DNA from: Yimella lutea
Lineage (GTDB): Bacteria; Actinomycetota; Actinomycetes; Actinomycetales; Dermatophilaceae
Direction of reading: 5' to 3'
NCBI RefSeq assembly: GCF_006715095.1
Contig: NZ_VFMO01000001.1
Coordinates: forward strand, 1,488,001-1,552,000
Length of the DNA: 64,000 nt
Part shown: positions 53,331 through 62,137 of the stretch, piece after piece
How the letters are laid out: each line of letters opens with the position of its first letter
Position numbering within the stretch: the stretch's first letter is position 1
Made by a program: the position numbers and the translations under genes
The notes under the pieces: generated by a model
What the model was told of the DNA's origin: nothing
Databases searched by the model: none
Seen by the model: the letters and a program-made list of their open reading frames with translations, nothing else

Positions 53331-54281
53331 ATGCATCTGATCGTCACCTGTGCCGTCGGCCTCGAAGACCTCCTGCGCGGCGACCTGCAGCAGGCGGGCG
53401 CCCGAGCGGTCGTCAGCGGCGAGGGTGAATTGACAGTCACCGTGGACGAGATCGATGTGGTCCGCTCGAACCCCATGGTCGACAGGGTGGCCATGTCCTG
53501 GTCGCCCGGAGCGCCGCTGGAGGATGCTGAAAAGCTGTGCCGCGCGGCCGGATTCGACGGCGACGTCGCGTTCCGGGTCCATGAGAAGGACCCCACCGTA
53601 CGGGATGGGATCGTCCGGGCGGTCGGATATCAGACCGGATGGCGCAATGAACCGGGGGACTGGCAGGTCAACCTTGTTCCGGGGACGAATCGAGCCGAGA
53701 TCGGCCCGCTCGCCTGGGCAGCCCGGTTCGGTGCGATGGAGCGTCTTCCCGCGACCACTCCGCCGTCGGTCGCGGCCGGCGTGCTGCGTTTGGCGAAACT
53801 GCAGCCCGCAATGGCGCTGCTCGACCCGTGCGGCGGTGTCGGCACGATCCCCATCGTGGACGCGATCGGACGAGACGGGCGCGGATTGATCGTCGACCTC
53901 AGCCCCGAGTCGATCGCCTTGGCGCGCAAAAATATTCGCACGTTCGGTCTGAAGGACCGGGTGTTCACCGAAGAGGGGGACGCCACCTACCTCGACCTGG
54001 CGGACGCGTCCGTCGATCGGGTCGTCTCCGATGTCCCGTTCGGCAAGCGGATCGGTTCGAACCAGGAGAACGACACGTTGTACCCCGGCCTGGTGCGGGA
54101 ACTGGGTCGAGTACTGACTCAGGACGGGCGGGCGGTGATCATCACCGACGACAAGCGCCGGTTCGCCGATGCCGTTGCTCGTGACCGGTCATTGAAGGTC
54201 GTCAAGGAGACGGCGCTCCGATACAACGGAGTGACCCCGACAGCGTTCTCGCTCACCAGAGTTCGCGCCCGAGGGCGCTGA
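53331..54281 (+). CDS. THUMP/Trm14-like RNA N2-guanine methyltransferase
   Basis: The 316-residue protein has an N-terminal region (HLIVTCAVGLEDLLRGDLQQ) typical of Trm14/THUMP-type proteins and a Rossmann methyltransferase with LLDPCGGVGTIPI (SAM motif I), the catalytic motif IV SDVPFGKRIGS, and VLTQDGRAVIITDD. The family methylates guanine N2 in tRNA or rRNA. ATG 53331 is chosen over 53301: it starts at the family N terminus, and GAAGAT lies six bases before it. The end is seven bases from the convergent DUF6457 stop. Confidence 0.82.
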   Translation: MHLIVTCAVGLEDLLRGDLQQAGARAVVSGEGELTVTVDEIDVVRSNPMVDRVAMSWSPGAPLEDAEKLCRAAGFDGDVAFRVHEKDPTVRDGIVRAVGYQTGWRNEPGDWQVNLVPGTNRAEIGPLAWAARFGAMERLPATTPPSVAAGVLRLAKLQPAMALLDPCGGVGTIPIVDAIGRDGRGLIVDLSPESIALARKNIRTFGLKDRVFTEEGDATYLDLADASVDRVVSDVPFGKRIGSNQENDTLYPGLVRELGRVLTQDGRAVIITDDKRRFADAVARDRSLKVVKETALRYNGVTPTAFSLTRVRARGR

Positions 54282-54288
54282 GATCCGG

Positions 54289-54567
54289 TCAGTCGGATGC
54301 AGGGGGAAGCGTGCCGACGATCTTGTCGGCGATTGCCTTCTGATCCACCGGCCCCCCGGAGGCAGCCGCCAACCCGACGGCGATCCCGAGTGCGTACGAG
54401 CTCACCGGCGCCATTGGCCGCACGAAGCGGTGCGCCACCTCCTTGGTGACGTCAAGCACGAGTCCGGCATCCAGCAGATCCGGGTCGACACCGATCTCGA
54501 CGCACACCGCGCGCAGCCATGCCTGCTGCTCCTTGCGGGTGGGTTCTGCGGGCTTGTCGTCAGTCAT
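54289..54567 (-). CDS. DUF6457-like small protein, MobA partner
   Basis: This 92-residue soluble protein reads TDDKPAEPTRKEQQAWLRAVCVEIGVDPDLLDAGLVLDVTKEVAHRF (shown in parts: WLRAVCVEIGVD, VTKEVAHRFVRP, SSYALGIAVGLAAASGG). It resembles the DUF6457 family, found as a stand-alone gene or fused to MobA in actinobacteria. The ATG lies within the mobA stop (eight-base overlap), so the two are coupled and a role in molybdenum cofactor supply is likely but unproven. Confidence 0.75.
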   Translation of the reverse strand: MTDDKPAEPTRKEQQAWLRAVCVEIGVDPDLLDAGLVLDVTKEVAHRFVRPMAPVSSYALGIAVGLAAASGGPVDQKAIADKIVGTLPPASD

Positions 54568-55153
54568 CGGGATCTCCTTCGATGAAGTAGTCGTTCCAGG
54601 AGGCGACCTGGTCCCAGGTGTCGACGTCCTCGCAGACGCGATTGGGCGCTTCGATCGCGGTGACGTCGATGCCGCCGAAGAGGGCGCGCATCGATTTGTC
54701 GGTGGGATCGTGCAGGGCTGACGCGGCCTGCACGAGCGGCTCGGTGCGGTACACACCTGCGACCCATTGGGTATGCCCGCGGCCGTCGGCCAGCACGCAG
54801 CCATCGCGATCGCGGCCGGCGAGCAACAGCGGCACGGCCTCCCGCGCCAACGGCAGGTCACAGGCGAGCACCAGCGTCCACGGTGCGCGTTCGCCCTCGA
54901 GTTTGCGCAGACCGGTGACCGTTGCGGCAGCCGGTCCGCCGAAGACGGGGTCCTCCCGAATCTGGTGCACGCTCGGCGGCAGGTCGCGAGGCGGGCCGAC
55001 GACGACGACATTGCGTGCGCTGTCGACCGCCTTCAGCACTCCGTCCAGGAGTGGACCGTCACCGACGTCGAGTGTCGCCTTGTCGACCAGGCCGAGCCGT
55101 GACCCACGGCCGCCGGCCAGCACGATCGCGTCGTACGCGTCCGAGTCGAGCAT
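54560..55153 (-). CDS. mobA: Molybdenum cofactor guanylyltransferase
   Basis: MobA attaches GMP to molybdopterin to make the MGD cofactor used by formate dehydrogenases and nitrate reductases. The 197-residue protein has the nucleotidyltransferase signature IVLAGGRGSRLGLVDKATLD and VLACDLPLAREAVPLLL, and EDVDTWDQVA near the C terminus. AAGGGG lies upstream of the ATG. It is followed by the DUF6457 gene. A probable molybdenum-dependent formate dehydrogenase starts at the right end of the window. Confidence 0.88.
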   Translation of the reverse strand: MLDSDAYDAIVLAGGRGSRLGLVDKATLDVGDGPLLDGVLKAVDSARNVVVVGPPRDLPPSVHQIREDPVFGGPAAATVTGLRKLEGERAPWTLVLACDLPLAREAVPLLLAGRDRDGCVLADGRGHTQWVAGVYRTEPLVQAASALHDPTDKSMRALFGGIDVTAIEAPNRVCEDVDTWDQVASWNDYFIEGDPDD

Positions 55154-55225
55154 CCTCGCGTTCCCCTTCGTGTGCGAAGTGGACAGTCTTGCAGAGTCCG
55201 GGGTGTCACCGCCTAGGGTTGCCGG

Positions 55226-55972
55226 GTGACTGAGCGCATCAAGGTGGCAGTGATCGGTGCTTCGGGCCGCATGGGTTCCCAGGCGGTGCGGGCGGTGCAG
55301 GACGCCGTCGACCTCGAACTCGTGGGCACCTTCGACCAGGGCGACGACCTCGGTGACCTCGGCGGAGCCCAGGTTGCTGTGGAGTTGACCGTTCCGTCGG
55401 CGTCAGCTGCGAACATCGCCCATTGCGTCCGTCAGGGAGTCCATGCCGTGGTCGGCACGACCGGCTGGGAGGAGGAGAAGCTCGCCGCGTTGGAGAAGGA
55501 ATTGGTTCAGCAACCGGAGGTCGGCGTCCTCATCGCGCCGAACTTCGCCATTGGCGCGCTGCTGATGATGTCGTTCGCCGAGCAGGCGGCCCGTTTCTAT
55601 GAGTCCGTCGAGGTCGTCGAGACCCATCACCCCGACAAGGTGGACGCGCCGTCCGGCACCGCCGCGCGGACGGCCCGGATCATCGCTGAGGCACGGCGCG
55701 AGGCCGGTCTGGGCGACGTCCCGGACGCCACCGAGCACGACCCGGACGGTGCCCGCGGAGCCGTCGTCGACGGCGTCCCTGTGCACGCGCTGCGTCTGCG
55801 CGGACGCGTGGCGCATCAGGAGGTCGTGTTCGGCGGAGTCGGTGAGGCGCTGACGATCCGGCACGACTCGTTCGACCGGATCAGCTTCATGCCAGGCGTC
55901 CTCACCGGTGTCCGGGAGGTCGGCAAGCACCCGGGTCTGACCGTCGGTCTGGAGAACTTCCTGGGTCTGTGA
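55226..55972 (+). CDS. dapB: 4-hydroxy-tetrahydrodipicolinate reductase
   Basis: DapB makes tetrahydrodipicolinate in lysine/diaminopimelate synthesis. The 248-residue protein has the NAD(P)-binding VAVIGASGRMGSQAV, VGTTGW, APNFAIGALLMM, and the catalytic EVVETHHPDKVDAPSGTA. The GTG at 55226 has TAGGGT (55214-55219) six bases upstream and no Shine-Dalgarno, so it is probably leaderless. It stands alone between mobA (divergent) and the DedA gene. Confidence 0.96.
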   Translation: MTERIKVAVIGASGRMGSQAVRAVQDAVDLELVGTFDQGDDLGDLGGAQVAVELTVPSASAANIAHCVRQGVHAVVGTTGWEEEKLAALEKELVQQPEVGVLIAPNFAIGALLMMSFAEQAARFYESVEVVETHHPDKVDAPSGTAARTARIIAEARREAGLGDVPDATEHDPDGARGAVVDGVPVHALRLRGRVAHQEVVFGGVGEALTIRHDSFDRISFMPGVLTGVREVGKHPGLTVGLENFLGL

Positions 55973-56041
55973 TCCGTCCCGGCCACATGTCGTTCAACTG
56001 GATGTTGCTCGACGTGGTTAGCGTCCACCCATGGGGACACG

Positions 56042-56713
56042 ATGTTCGACGGTCTGCTGAATGCCCTCGGCGATCTCATGGGGTCGCTGTGGATCTACCC
56101 GCTGATCGCCGTCATCTCCCTGGTCGATGCGATCGTGCCCATCTTCCCCAGCGAAGCGCCCTTGATCATGGCCGGTGTGTACGCGGGATCGACGGGCTCA
56201 CCGAACCTGATTCTGATCATGCTCTGCGCGGGCGCCGGGGCGATGGCAGGCGACCACATCGCGTATTCGATCGGTCGGGCCGCAGCCGGCAAGATCGATC
56301 GAATCCCGCAGCACACCCGCCGCGGTAGGGCGATCGCCGGCGCGAAGCGGTTGCTGGAGTCCCGTGGTGGCATGGCCCTGGTCATCGGCCGGTTCATTCC
56401 CTGGGGACGCATCGCCACCACGGTCGTCTTCGGTGCGATGCGTTATCCACAAGTGCGGTTCACCATGTTCGACGCGATCGGGGTGACGGCGTGGGCACTG
56501 CACGGCACGCTGATGGGCTACATCGGCGGCCACGCCTTCGAGCAGGAACCGCTCAAAGGACTCGCGCTCGGCCTCGGTATGGCGATCGCGGTCTCGGCCC
56601 TCATCGAACTGGTCCGCTGGCTCCTCGCTCGGCGACAACGCAGCGGGTCCCCGGTCGAAGCCGAGGACCCGCAACCGACGGGCAACACCGATCGGATCAG
56701 CGCACGAGGATGA
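56042..56713 (+). CDS. DedA-family membrane protein
   Basis: The 223-residue protein has the DedA pattern of membrane helices and re-entrant loops, with IFPSEAPLIMAGVYAG, GDHIAYSIGRAAAG and VIGRFIPWGRIATTVVFGAM containing the family R-F-I-P-x-x-R motif. DedA proteins translocate lipid carriers such as undecaprenyl phosphate or phospholipids. TAGCGT (56019-56024) would start transcription near 56031, leaving an 11-base leader with GGGGA. The 3' end overlaps the convergent lutC by 17 bases. Confidence 0.88.
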   Translation: MFDGLLNALGDLMGSLWIYPLIAVISLVDAIVPIFPSEAPLIMAGVYAGSTGSPNLILIMLCAGAGAMAGDHIAYSIGRAAAGKIDRIPQHTRRGRAIAGAKRLLESRGGMALVIGRFIPWGRIATTVVFGAMRYPQVRFTMFDAIGVTAWALHGTLMGYIGGHAFEQEPLKGLALGLGMAIAVSALIELVRWLLARRQRSGSPVEAEDPQPTGNTDRISARG

Positions 56714-57323
56714 CCTCGAGGTTGCGAGGCCCGTGCACTCCCTCGACCCGGTTCAACTCGATGTCGGAGGTGGCGCTCGGACCGCTGATCCAGGTGAGCG
56801 GACGCCCTGCTTCCACGGACGCTCGCAGCCGGGTGATCGCCTCCGGCACTGAGGTCACCACCTGATCGGCATGCACGACGCAGATGTGCACGTCCGGCAC
56901 CAGCGACAGTGCTCGCCGGGCCTGACCGGCGCAGTGGTCCAGCACGATGGTTCCGGTGACCGCGATGCCGACGCTCGACGTGGTCACCACTGCGGCGATG
57001 TCGTCGAGTGCCGTCGCCGACAGATCATCGTCGACGGTCGTCTCGATGGACGTGGGTGCTACTTCGGGCGGTAGATCCGGCGGGACGACGACCGTGTGGC
57101 AACCGTGTTCGGCCAGCACCGCGTCCACGGCCGCAGCGATGTCGTCGACCGACACCTCACGCACGATCGCCCGGTAGTCGCGCATGTTCTCCACGAACAG
57201 ATCAAGCATGGCCTCGGTCTCCATCGGCTCCGTGACAGGAGCGGGAGCCACCGAAACCGTTGCAGCCGAACCCGTTTGCGTCGACCTGATGCGGCCGAGG
57301 ATCTCTTCGCGTGCGCTGCTCAT
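56697..57323 (-). CDS. lutC: L-lactate utilization protein LutC (LUD domain)
   Basis: LutC is part of the LutABC iron-sulfur L-lactate oxidase. The 208-residue LUD-domain protein has REEILGRIRS at its N terminus, VVTTSSVGIAVTGTIVLDH, VPDVHICVVHADQVV and WISGPSATSDIELNRVEGVHGPRNLEVILV. It starts in the lutB stop (ATGA). It overlaps the convergent dedA-like gene by 17 bases at the 3' end. Confidence 0.93.
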   Translation of the reverse strand: MSSAREEILGRIRSTQTGSAATVSVAPAPVTEPMETEAMLDLFVENMRDYRAIVREVSVDDIAAAVDAVLAEHGCHTVVVPPDLPPEVAPTSIETTVDDDLSATALDDIAAVVTTSSVGIAVTGTIVLDHCAGQARRALSLVPDVHICVVHADQVVTSVPEAITRLRASVEAGRPLTWISGPSATSDIELNRVEGVHGPRNLEVILVR

Positions 57324-58786
57324 GCCTGACCTCCACCGGTACGGTCCCACCACTGCCGGAACGTCTCCTTGGGTGGCACGGGCACGTCGCGAGCGCTGCT
57401 CCACGAGGACGCGGGCCAGGGGAGTGCCCCCAGGGCTGTCCGGCGACCCAACAACTTCCCGCCCAACGTGGATGCCTTCTGTGCCTTCGCCAAGCGGCGG
57501 CTGTCGGCGAACATCCATGCCGCCGCCTGCATCGTCCTGGACTCCACGGAATTGTGCCCACGGTGCTCGTCGACGACCTGCGTGCGCAGTTTCACCAACA
57601 GGCGCGGGATGTCGATGCGCACCGGGCACACCTCGAAACACGCACCGCAGAGGCTGGACGCGTACGGCAACGACTGGTCGATCGCACTCGATGTACCGCG
57701 CAGCTGCGGCGTGAGCACCGCGCCGATGGGTCCGGGGTAGACCGAGCCGTAGGCGTGGCCACCGACGCGTTCGTACACCGGGCAGACGTTGAGGCAGGCC
57801 GAGCAGCGGATGCAGCGCAGCGTCTGCCGTCCGACCTCGTCAGCCAGTACGCGCGTGCGTCCGTTGTCGATCAATACGACGTGCACGTTCTGGGGCCCGT
57901 CACCTTCGGCCGGGCCGGTCCACATCGTCGTGTACGGGTTCATCCGTTCACCGGTCGAGGAGCGCGGGAGCAACTGCATGAACGTGCCGAGGTCCTCCCA
58001 GGTCGGCAGCACCTTCTCGATGCCGACGACGCTGATCAGGGTCTCGGGCAGGGTCAGGCACATGCGTCCGTTGCCCTCGGACTCCAGTACCACGAGTGTG
58101 CCGGTGTCGGCGATCGCGAAGTTCGCTCCGGAGATCGCGACTTTGGCCCGCAGGAACTTCTCCCGCAGGTGCAACCGTGCTGCCTCGGCGAGTTCGCGTG
58201 GAGCGTCGGTCATGTCTTCAGGGGCAGGGCGGCCGACCTTGCCCATCTCCTGGCGGAAGATCTGCCGGATCTCGGCGCGGCCTCGGTGGATTGCCGGCAC
58301 CAGGATGTGCGAAGGACGGTCGTGGCCCAACTGGATGATGAGTTCGGCCAGGTCGGTCTCCCACGCATGGATCCCCGCAGCCTCGAGCGCCTCGTTGAGC
58401 TCGATCTCCTGGGTGGCCATCGACTTCACCTTGACGACCTCGTCGACACCCTCGGCGCGAACCAGGTCGAGCACGATGCGGTTGGCCTCTTCGGCATCAC
58501 GTGCCCAGTGCACGGTCGCACCGCGCTCGGTGAGCTTCTCCTCGAACTGCAGCAAGTAGCTGTCGAGGTTGGCGAGCACCTCGTCCTTCACGTCGGCACC
58601 GTTGAGTCGCAACGCCTCCCACTGAGGCACCTCCTCGACCACGGACGCTCTCTTGGCACGGATCGTGTGCGTGGCGTGTAGCAGGTTGCGCCGCTGCTGG
58701 GTGTTGGCCAGAGCATCCTTGGCCATGGCCGGGAACTTCGGCATCCCGACGAAGGTCGGCGTGGTCTTCGCAAGGGGGGCGCTCAT
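57320..58786 (-). CDS. lutB: L-lactate utilization protein LutB (iron-sulfur, LUD)
   Basis: LutB carries two 4Fe-4S clusters plus a LUD domain and works with LutA and LutC to oxidise lactate to pyruvate. The 488-residue protein has KVKSMATQEIELNEALE and SGANFAIADTGTLVVLESEG in the LUD part, then the cysteine motifs CIRCSACLNVCPVY and CGACFEVCPVRID. ATG 58786 is chosen; the upstream open frame is antisense to lutA. It overlaps lutA and lutC by four bases each. Confidence 0.95.
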   Translation of the reverse strand: MSAPLAKTTPTFVGMPKFPAMAKDALANTQQRRNLLHATHTIRAKRASVVEEVPQWEALRLNGADVKDEVLANLDSYLLQFEEKLTERGATVHWARDAEEANRIVLDLVRAEGVDEVVKVKSMATQEIELNEALEAAGIHAWETDLAELIIQLGHDRPSHILVPAIHRGRAEIRQIFRQEMGKVGRPAPEDMTDAPRELAEAARLHLREKFLRAKVAISGANFAIADTGTLVVLESEGNGRMCLTLPETLISVVGIEKVLPTWEDLGTFMQLLPRSSTGERMNPYTTMWTGPAEGDGPQNVHVVLIDNGRTRVLADEVGRQTLRCIRCSACLNVCPVYERVGGHAYGSVYPGPIGAVLTPQLRGTSSAIDQSLPYASSLCGACFEVCPVRIDIPRLLVKLRTQVVDEHRGHNSVESRTMQAAAWMFADSRRLAKAQKASTLGGKLLGRRTALGALPWPASSWSSARDVPVPPKETFRQWWDRTGGGQA

Positions 58787-59523
58787 AAGACATCTCCGTC
58801 CGTCGAGGCGAGGATCTCGGCCAGGTGCAGGGTGCGGACGCCGGAACGCAGGCGACCGAGCAACCCACCGATATGGGCGAGGCAGGAATTGTCTCCGGCG
58901 ACGACCACTTCGGCCTCGGTGTCGCGGATGCGGCGCACCTTGTCGCTGCCCATCGCCACCGACACGTCGGCGTTCTTCATCGCGAACGTGCCGCCGAAGC
59001 CACAGCACTCGTCGGCAGCGGGTAGTTCGACCAGGTCGATGCCACGAACCTGCCGAAGGAGTTGCAGCGGCTTGTCGCCCACCTTCAGCATGCGCAATGA
59101 GTGGCAGGTCGGGTGGTAGGTGACCCGGTGTGGGAAGTACGCACCGACGTCCGTCACGCCGAGCACGTCGACGAGGAACTCCGAGAGTTCGTAGGTCTTG
59201 GGCGCGACCTTCGCGACACCGTCGGCGAGCGCGGCGTCGCCCGACCGGGCGGCCAGGTCCGCGTACTGCTCACGCACCGAACCGGTGCACGAACCGCTGA
59301 CCGACACGACAGCGTCGTAGCCCTCGAACACGTCGACGAACTTGCGCGCCAACGGAATTGCCTCGTCGGCGTAGCCGGTGTTGGTGAACATCTGGCCGCA
59401 GCAGGTCTGCTTCGAGGGGAACTCGACGTCCACCCCGAGGCGACGGAGCAGGCGCACCGTCGCCTTCGGGGTTTCGGGCCACATGGTGTCGTTGAAACAC
59501 GTTGCGAAAAGTGCGACTCGCAT
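58783..59523 (-). CDS. lutA: L-lactate utilization protein LutA (CCG domain)
   Basis: LutA has two cysteine-rich (CCG) domains that bind an iron-sulfur cluster. The 246-residue protein has ALFATCFNDTMWP, the first CCG site SKQTCCGQMFTNTG, YHPTCHSLRML and the second site ADECCGFGGTFAMKN. The ATG at 59523 shares a base with the lldP stop (TGATG), coupling uptake and oxidation genes. Upstream in-frame ATGs fall inside lldP. Confidence 0.94.
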   Translation of the reverse strand: MRVALFATCFNDTMWPETPKATVRLLRRLGVDVEFPSKQTCCGQMFTNTGYADEAIPLARKFVDVFEGYDAVVSVSGSCTGSVREQYADLAARSGDAALADGVAKVAPKTYELSEFLVDVLGVTDVGAYFPHRVTYHPTCHSLRMLKVGDKPLQLLRQVRGIDLVELPAADECCGFGGTFAMKNADVSVAMGSDKVRRIRDTEAEVVVAGDNSCLAHIGGLLGRLRSGVRTLHLAEILASTDGDVL

Positions 59524-61250
59524 CAGGGCAGCATCCACGACAGGACGGTGGCCTGCAGGCCGACGAGCACGCACATGAGCGCGAGCAGACCGAGCGACCA
59601 GAGCACGACCTTGCGGAAGATGTCCGACTCGCGACCGAGCAGACCCACCGAGGTGGCGGCGATCGTGAGGTTCTGCGGGCTGATCATCTTGCCGACGACA
59701 CCGCCGGAGGAGTTGGCTGCGACCAGCAAGGTCGGGTCGATGCCTGCCTTCTGCCCGGCCGTCTGCTGCAGCGTGGCGAAGAGCGCGTTCGCGCTGGTGT
59801 CGGACCCGGTGACTGCGGTGCCCAACCAGCCCAGGATCGGGGACAGGAAGGCGAAGGCGGTACCGGTGCCGGCGATCCAGGTGCCGATGGTGATCGTCTG
59901 GCCCGACAGGTTCATCACGTACGCCAGCGCCAGCACGGATGCGACGGTGAGGAAGGCGAAGCGCAGCTTGATCGCGCTCTCACCGAACTCCTTGGCCCAC
60001 TTGCCGAGCGACACCTTGTACACCAGCGCCGTGATCAGCGAGCAGATCAGCAGCAGGGTGCCAGGGGAGGAGAGCCACTGGAAGTTGTAGGTCGTGGTGG
60101 ACGACACCTTGCCGGCGGCGTTGACGATCTCGCCGTGCAGACCGGGCCACTCGATCTTCTGGTCCGTGCCGACCAGGAACTCCTTGATGGGTTCGATCAG
60201 CTTGGCTGCGGCGAACACCGCGATGACCAGCAGGTAGGGGAACAGAGCCATTCCGATGCGTCCGGGAGTCAGGTCGCGAGCGCGGACGTCCATGTCGTCC
60301 TTGCTCTCCACTGCGTCGTCCGCGTCGGCGTCATCGGCGAGCGAACCCGATCCGGCCGAACCGGAGCCGACCGAGGCCAGCTCCCGCTTGCGGGCGGCGG
60401 CGAGGTCGGCGAGCGCCTCGTCGCGTCCCTTCGGCTGCCAGAAGCGCAGCATGATGACGGCGGCCGCGAGTGCGACGAGTGCGGCGATGACGTCCGTCAG
60501 TTCCACCGAGATCCAGGTGGCCGAAACCCATTGGGCGACGGCGAACGCGAAGCCGACGACGAGGGCGATCGGCCAGGTCTGCTTCATGCCGCGCTTGCCG
60601 TCGACCAGGGCGACCAGCATGAGCGGGACGAACAGGGCCAGGACCGGCGTCTGGTGGCCGACGTACGCGCCGATCTCGTTGTAGTCGATCTTGGTGAGCG
60701 TGCCAGCGGTTATGATCGGGGTGCCGACGGCGCCGAAGGCGACCGGCGCGGTGTTGGCCAGCAGAGCAACAGCGGCGGCACGCAGCGGCGAGAAGCCGAC
60801 GGCCATCAGCATGACTCCGGTGATCGCGACGGGCGCTCCGAAGCCGGCGAGGGCTTCGAGCATCGCACCGAAACAGAAGGCGATGATGATCGCCTGGATA
60901 CGCGGGTCGTCCGAGACGAGGTGGAAGGATGCGCGCAGGTCGTCGAAGCGGCCGCTCACGACGGTGATCTGGTAGAGCACGATCGCGCAGAAGACGATCC
61001 ACATGATCGGGAAGAGACCGAAGACCGCACCCTCGGACGCGGACAGCAGTGCGAGGTTCACGGGCATCTCGAACGCCAGGACGGCGACGAGGATCGCGAC
61101 GGCCAGCGCCGACAGGCCGGCCCAGTGGGCCTTCCATCGCAGTGCGCCGAGCGTGATGAAAACGGTGAGGAGGGGCAGCAGACCCACCAGTGCGGACAGC
61201 CAGAGGCTGTCGGCCACCGGCGCCAGCGGTGGGGTGAAGGTGCTCGTCAT
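59523..61250 (-). CDS. lldP: L-lactate permease
   Basis: LldP imports lactate with protons. The 575-residue protein has about 13 membrane helices and family motifs SGRFDDLRASF, CFGAMLEALAGFGAPVAITGVML, GAVGTPIITAG and SPILGWLGTAVTGSDTSAN, ending LLVAANSSGGVVGKMISPQNLTIA. A hydrophilic insert (about 280-325, rich in Asp/Ser/Ala) separates two halves. ATG 61250 has GGAAGG upstream. It begins the lldP-lutABC operon, divergent from the FadR-type regulator with an operator between. Confidence 0.95.
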   Translation of the reverse strand: MTSTFTPPLAPVADSLWLSALVGLLPLLTVFITLGALRWKAHWAGLSALAVAILVAVLAFEMPVNLALLSASEGAVFGLFPIMWIVFCAIVLYQITVVSGRFDDLRASFHLVSDDPRIQAIIIAFCFGAMLEALAGFGAPVAITGVMLMAVGFSPLRAAAVALLANTAPVAFGAVGTPIITAGTLTKIDYNEIGAYVGHQTPVLALFVPLMLVALVDGKRGMKQTWPIALVVGFAFAVAQWVSATWISVELTDVIAALVALAAAVIMLRFWQPKGRDEALADLAAARKRELASVGSGSAGSGSLADDADADDAVESKDDMDVRARDLTPGRIGMALFPYLLVIAVFAAAKLIEPIKEFLVGTDQKIEWPGLHGEIVNAAGKVSSTTTYNFQWLSSPGTLLLICSLITALVYKVSLGKWAKEFGESAIKLRFAFLTVASVLALAYVMNLSGQTITIGTWIAGTGTAFAFLSPILGWLGTAVTGSDTSANALFATLQQTAGQKAGIDPTLLVAANSSGGVVGKMISPQNLTIAATSVGLLGRESDIFRKVVLWSLGLLALMCVLVGLQATVLSWMLP

Positions 61251-61276
61251 CGGGGAGCCTTCCGTACGCGACCGTA

Positions 61277-61287
61277 TGGTCAGACCA
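61277..61287. promoter_or_regulatory. FadR/LldR-type operator of the lactate operon
   Basis: TGGTCAGACCA is a perfect palindrome around a central base and matches the T-G-G-T-n-n-n-A-C-C-A pattern bound by LldR/LutR-type GntR regulators. It lies 27 bases upstream of lldP and between lldP and the regulator gene, so it can control the operon and possibly the regulator. Confidence 0.7.
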
Positions 61288-61402
61288 AAGATGTGATGCA
61301 CACCATAGCGGCATCACTTCGGTTACCGGCAAGTCATTTCGCCGCTCTCGCGTGTCGTCGGCGCCTGCCGGCTTGGTCCGGGGCACGGCCTACGCTGCTC
61401 GG

Positions 61403-62125
61403 ATGCCGGAAGATGACGCACGGCCTTCGGGGGCCAAGACATGGGAAGTGGTCGTCGGCTGGGTGGAGGAACGGATCCTCGACGGTCGGCTGGTTCGTGG
61501 ATCGATACTGCCCGCCGAACGCGAGCTAGCCACGCAACTGGGGGTCAGTCGAGCAGCCGTGCGTGAGGGCGTCCGTACCCTGCAGGCCAGCGGGGTGCTG
61601 TGTCCCAACGTCGGCGCGGGCGCGACCGGGGGGACGATGGTTGCCGGCGAACCACACGTGGCGCTGACCCGGATGTTGCGCATGCACGTCGCGCTCGCGA
61701 ACTTTCCTGCCCGCGACGTCACGCAGGTGCGCGTCGTGCTCGAGCGTTTGTCGACCTCACTGGCCTGCGCCCACGCGGACGACGGCGCGCGTGCCCGGAT
61801 GCGCGAGGCGTTGAATGCGATGGACGACGATGAACTGACCCGCAAGGAGTTCAACCGGTTCGACACCGGGTTCCACGTCGCGATCGCGCGTGCCGCGGGC
61901 AACCGGCTGGCCACCGACCTGACCGTGGCGATCCGTGAATCGATGCGGCAGCCGATCATGCGCGGCTTCGACGAAGTGGCCGACTGGCACCTGCTGCGTA
62001 GTCAGTTGCGCAGTCAGCACCACGCGCTCATGTCCGCCATCGACGCGCGGTCCGCCGCCGAGGCAGCCGATCTGGTCGAGCACCACATCTGGTCCGCCTA
62101 CGAGGCGATGCCCCGGCTGCACTGA
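61403..62125 (+). CDS. FadR-subfamily GntR regulator of lactate use
   Basis: The 240-residue protein has an N-terminal winged helix (VEERILDGRLVRGSILPAER, ELATQLGVSRAAVREGVRTLQASGVL) and a C-terminal FCD ligand domain with RFDTGFHVAIARAAGN and LRSQHHALMSAIDARSAAEA (metal/ligand His). Divergent placement next to lldP-lutABC points to an LldR/LutR-like lactate-responsive repressor. ATG 61403 has TACGCT (61391-61396) six bases upstream, fitting leaderless expression. Confidence 0.9.
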   Translation: MPEDDARPSGAKTWEVVVGWVEERILDGRLVRGSILPAERELATQLGVSRAAVREGVRTLQASGVLCPNVGAGATGGTMVAGEPHVALTRMLRMHVALANFPARDVTQVRVVLERLSTSLACAHADDGARARMREALNAMDDDELTRKEFNRFDTGFHVAIARAAGNRLATDLTVAIRESMRQPIMRGFDEVADWHLLRSQLRSQHHALMSAIDARSAAEAADLVEHHIWSAYEAMPRLH

Positions 62126-62137
62126 ACCAGACCGGGC

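Noticed and set aside
59502..61529. 675-codon plus-strand open frame opposite lldP
   Set aside because: It is very rich in Asp, Gly, Arg and Gln without domains, and is the shadow of the lactate permease.
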